Source of the DNA: Actinomycetota bacterium
Lineage (GTDB): Bacteria; Actinomycetota; Actinomycetes; Nanopelagicales; Nanopelagicaceae
Length of the DNA stretch: 6,427 nt
Assembly: GCA_009699825.1 (NCBI GenBank)
Contig: WLNM01000062.1
Coordinates: forward strand, 1 to 6,427
Direction of reading: 5' to 3'
This document shows positions 5,285-6,427 of the stretch, in pieces (the first letter of the stretch is position 1; every line of letters starts with the position of its first letter). The notes below the pieces were generated by a model. That model ran no database searches and had not been told where the DNA came from. It saw only the letters and a list, made by a program, of their open reading frames with translations. The position numbers and the translations under genes were made by a program.

Positions 5285-6427
5285 ATGACTTCCTCAATCG
5301 ATAATCTCTTTACACCTGGATTAGTTGCGGCTCAACAACCGCAATGGCCAGGTGGAAGCGAAGGTGGTGCAATTAAATCAGCTGTGCAAGAGTTGAAATC
5401 TTTTCCACCACTTGTTTTCGCTGGTGAATGTGATGATCTCAAAGCGCGTATTGCTTTAGCTGCTGAAGGAAAAGCATTTTGGCTGCAGGGCGGAGATTGC
5501 GCCGAGACCTTTGCGGCAGCTACTGCCGATTCAATTCGAAATCGCATCAAAACAATTTTGCAGATGGCCGCAGTACTTCAGTACTACTCATCAATTCCGG
5601 TTGTAAAAGTTGGAAGAATGGCTGGTCAATTCGCAAAGCCACGTTCTAATGATCTGGAAACTCGTGGGGATGTGACGCTTCCGGCGTATCGCGGAGATGC
5701 AGTAAATGATCTTGAATTTACCGAGAGTGCACGCACACCTGATCCACAGCGTTTAGTACGTGTGTACAACACTTCGGCTGCGACGCTCAATCTTGTTCGT
5801 GCATTCACTCAAGGTGGTTTTGCGGACTTACGTCGTGTTCACGAATGGAACAAGGGTTTTATTCGCGACTCATCTGTTGGAACGCGCTATGAAGAGATGG
5901 CAAATGAAATTGGGCGCGCTCTTGCCTTCATGACATCAGCTGGTGTAGATCCAGATGCATTTAAATCTGTTGATTTCTTCTCTAGCCACGAAGCTCTCAT
6001 TCTTGAGTATGAAAAAGCACTGACCCGTATTGATTCACTCTCTGGAAATCCATACGATGTTTCTGCTCATTTCCTCTGGATTGGTGAACGCACACGTCAA
6101 TTAGATGGTGCACATATAGATTTTGCATCCAAGATTAAGAATCCAATTGGCGTAAAACTAGGACCTAAATCAACTGTTCAAGATGCACTAGCGCTTATCG
6201 ACCGACTAGATCCTGATCGCGAACCAGGTCGCATGACTTTTATTACACGTATGGGCGCATCAAAGATTCGTGAAGCGCTGCCACCACTTGTTGATGGTGT
6301 TACAAAATCAGGAGCAAAAGTTTTATGGGTCTGCGATCCAATGCATGGCAATACGTATGAAGCACCGTCGGGTTACAAAACTCGTAAATTCGATGATGTT
6401 ATGGATGAAGTCAAGGGCTTCTTCGAA
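5285..6427 (+). CDS. aroG: Class II DAHP synthase, 3' end beyond the window
   Basis: 3-deoxy-D-arabino-heptulosonate 7-phosphate synthase joins erythrose 4-phosphate and PEP in the first step of the shikimate pathway. The frame is open from ATG5285 to the window edge (381 codons); the plant/mycobacterial class II type is clear. Motifs: QGGDCAETF at 68-76 with metal-binding Cys72; GRMAGQFAKPRS near 106-117; AYRGDAVN; SSHEAL near 234-239; WIGERTRQLDGAH near 265-277; GVKLGP; TRMGASK; and CDPMHGNT with metal-binding His354. The two remaining metal ligands (Glu and Asp) would lie beyond the edge. Motifs run 15 residues earlier than in the M. tuberculosis enzyme (Cys87, His369), so the N-terminal strand used there in dimer contacts and regulation is missing. 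No ATG, GTG or TTG precedes ATG5285 in frame back to the pfkA stop, so this shortening is not a start-choice artefact. About 80 residues probably remain outside. Confidence 0.96.
   Translation, partial: MTSSIDNLFTPGLVAAQQPQWPGGSEGGAIKSAVQELKSFPPLVFAGECDDLKARIALAAEGKAFWLQGGDCAETFAAATADSIRNRIKTILQMAAVLQYYSSIPVVKVGRMAGQFAKPRSNDLETRGDVTLPAYRGDAVNDLEFTESARTPDPQRLVRVYNTSAATLNLVRAFTQGGFADLRRVHEWNKGFIRDSSVGTRYEEMANEIGRALAFMTSAGVDPDAFKSVDFFSSHEALILEYEKALTRIDSLSGNPYDVSAHFLWIGERTRQLDGAHIDFASKIKNPIGVKLGPKSTVQDALALIDRLDPDREPGRMTFITRMGASKIREALPPLVDGVTKSGAKVLWVCDPMHGNTYEAPSGYKTRKFDDVMDEVKGFFE

Noticed and set aside
4805..5288. Open frames of about 110 codons on both strands across the end of pfkA
   Set aside because: They overlap well-conserved pfkA sequence, match no known family and cross its stop without signals.
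1..6427. CRISPR, transposon ends, tRNA or rRNA genes, toxin or defence genes
   Set aside because: No repeat arrays, terminal inverted repeats, cloverleaf patterns or relevant protein motifs were seen; nearly all bases are in the six genes described.

Overview
The window looks like part of the chromosome of a genome-streamlined, low-GC actinobacterium, possibly of the freshwater acI / Nanopelagicales type. The proteins are of actinobacterial kind: a class II DAHP synthase close to the mycobacterial enzyme, a PPi-type phosphofructokinase like that of Amycolatopsis, and an Era whose G4 motif is TKTD. The base composition, however, is well below 50% GC by eye, intergenic gaps are tiny, and one gene looks fused and shortened. 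The taxonomic placement is inference from this pattern, not from a marker gene.

Layout, left to right. Positions 45-920 (+) encode a reduced DprA (DNA-processing protein) whose first ~35 residues look like the start of YraN, the gene that normally lies two genes upstream of dprA in actinobacteria. It is followed after 32 bases by era (+, 953-1870), a ribosome-assembly GTPase. On the minus strand, converging on era and overlapping its stop codon by 4 bases, lies a two-gene unit: xylB (xylulokinase, 4150-2741), then a 10-TM DMT/EamA-family transporter (2736-1867). Divergent from xylB is a phosphofructokinase (+, 4217-5242) carrying the Asp104/Lys124 signature of PPi-dependent enzymes. Last is the first 381 codons of a class II DAHP synthase (+, from 5285), cut by the window edge.

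The two gaps carrying promoters are compact. The 66-base xylB/pfkA gap holds two candidate -10 boxes on opposite strands that overlap by two bases. The xylB box is 6 bases before its ATG, so its transcript would be leaderless, whereas pfkA has a leader with a clear Shine-Dalgarno. The DAHP synthase gene also has a -10-like box 7 bases before its ATG and no Shine-Dalgarno, again suggesting a leaderless mRNA.

Metabolically, the right two thirds are coherent. Xylulokinase feeds the pentose phosphate pathway, a PPi-PFK acts on fructose 6-phosphate (and in some organisms sedoheptulose 7-phosphate), and DAHP synthase draws on erythrose 4-phosphate and PEP. I see no CRISPR array, mobile element, RNA gene or defence system, and no evidence of a wholly new system. 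The most unusual object is the YraN-DprA fusion. No gene-free stretch exceeds 70 bases.
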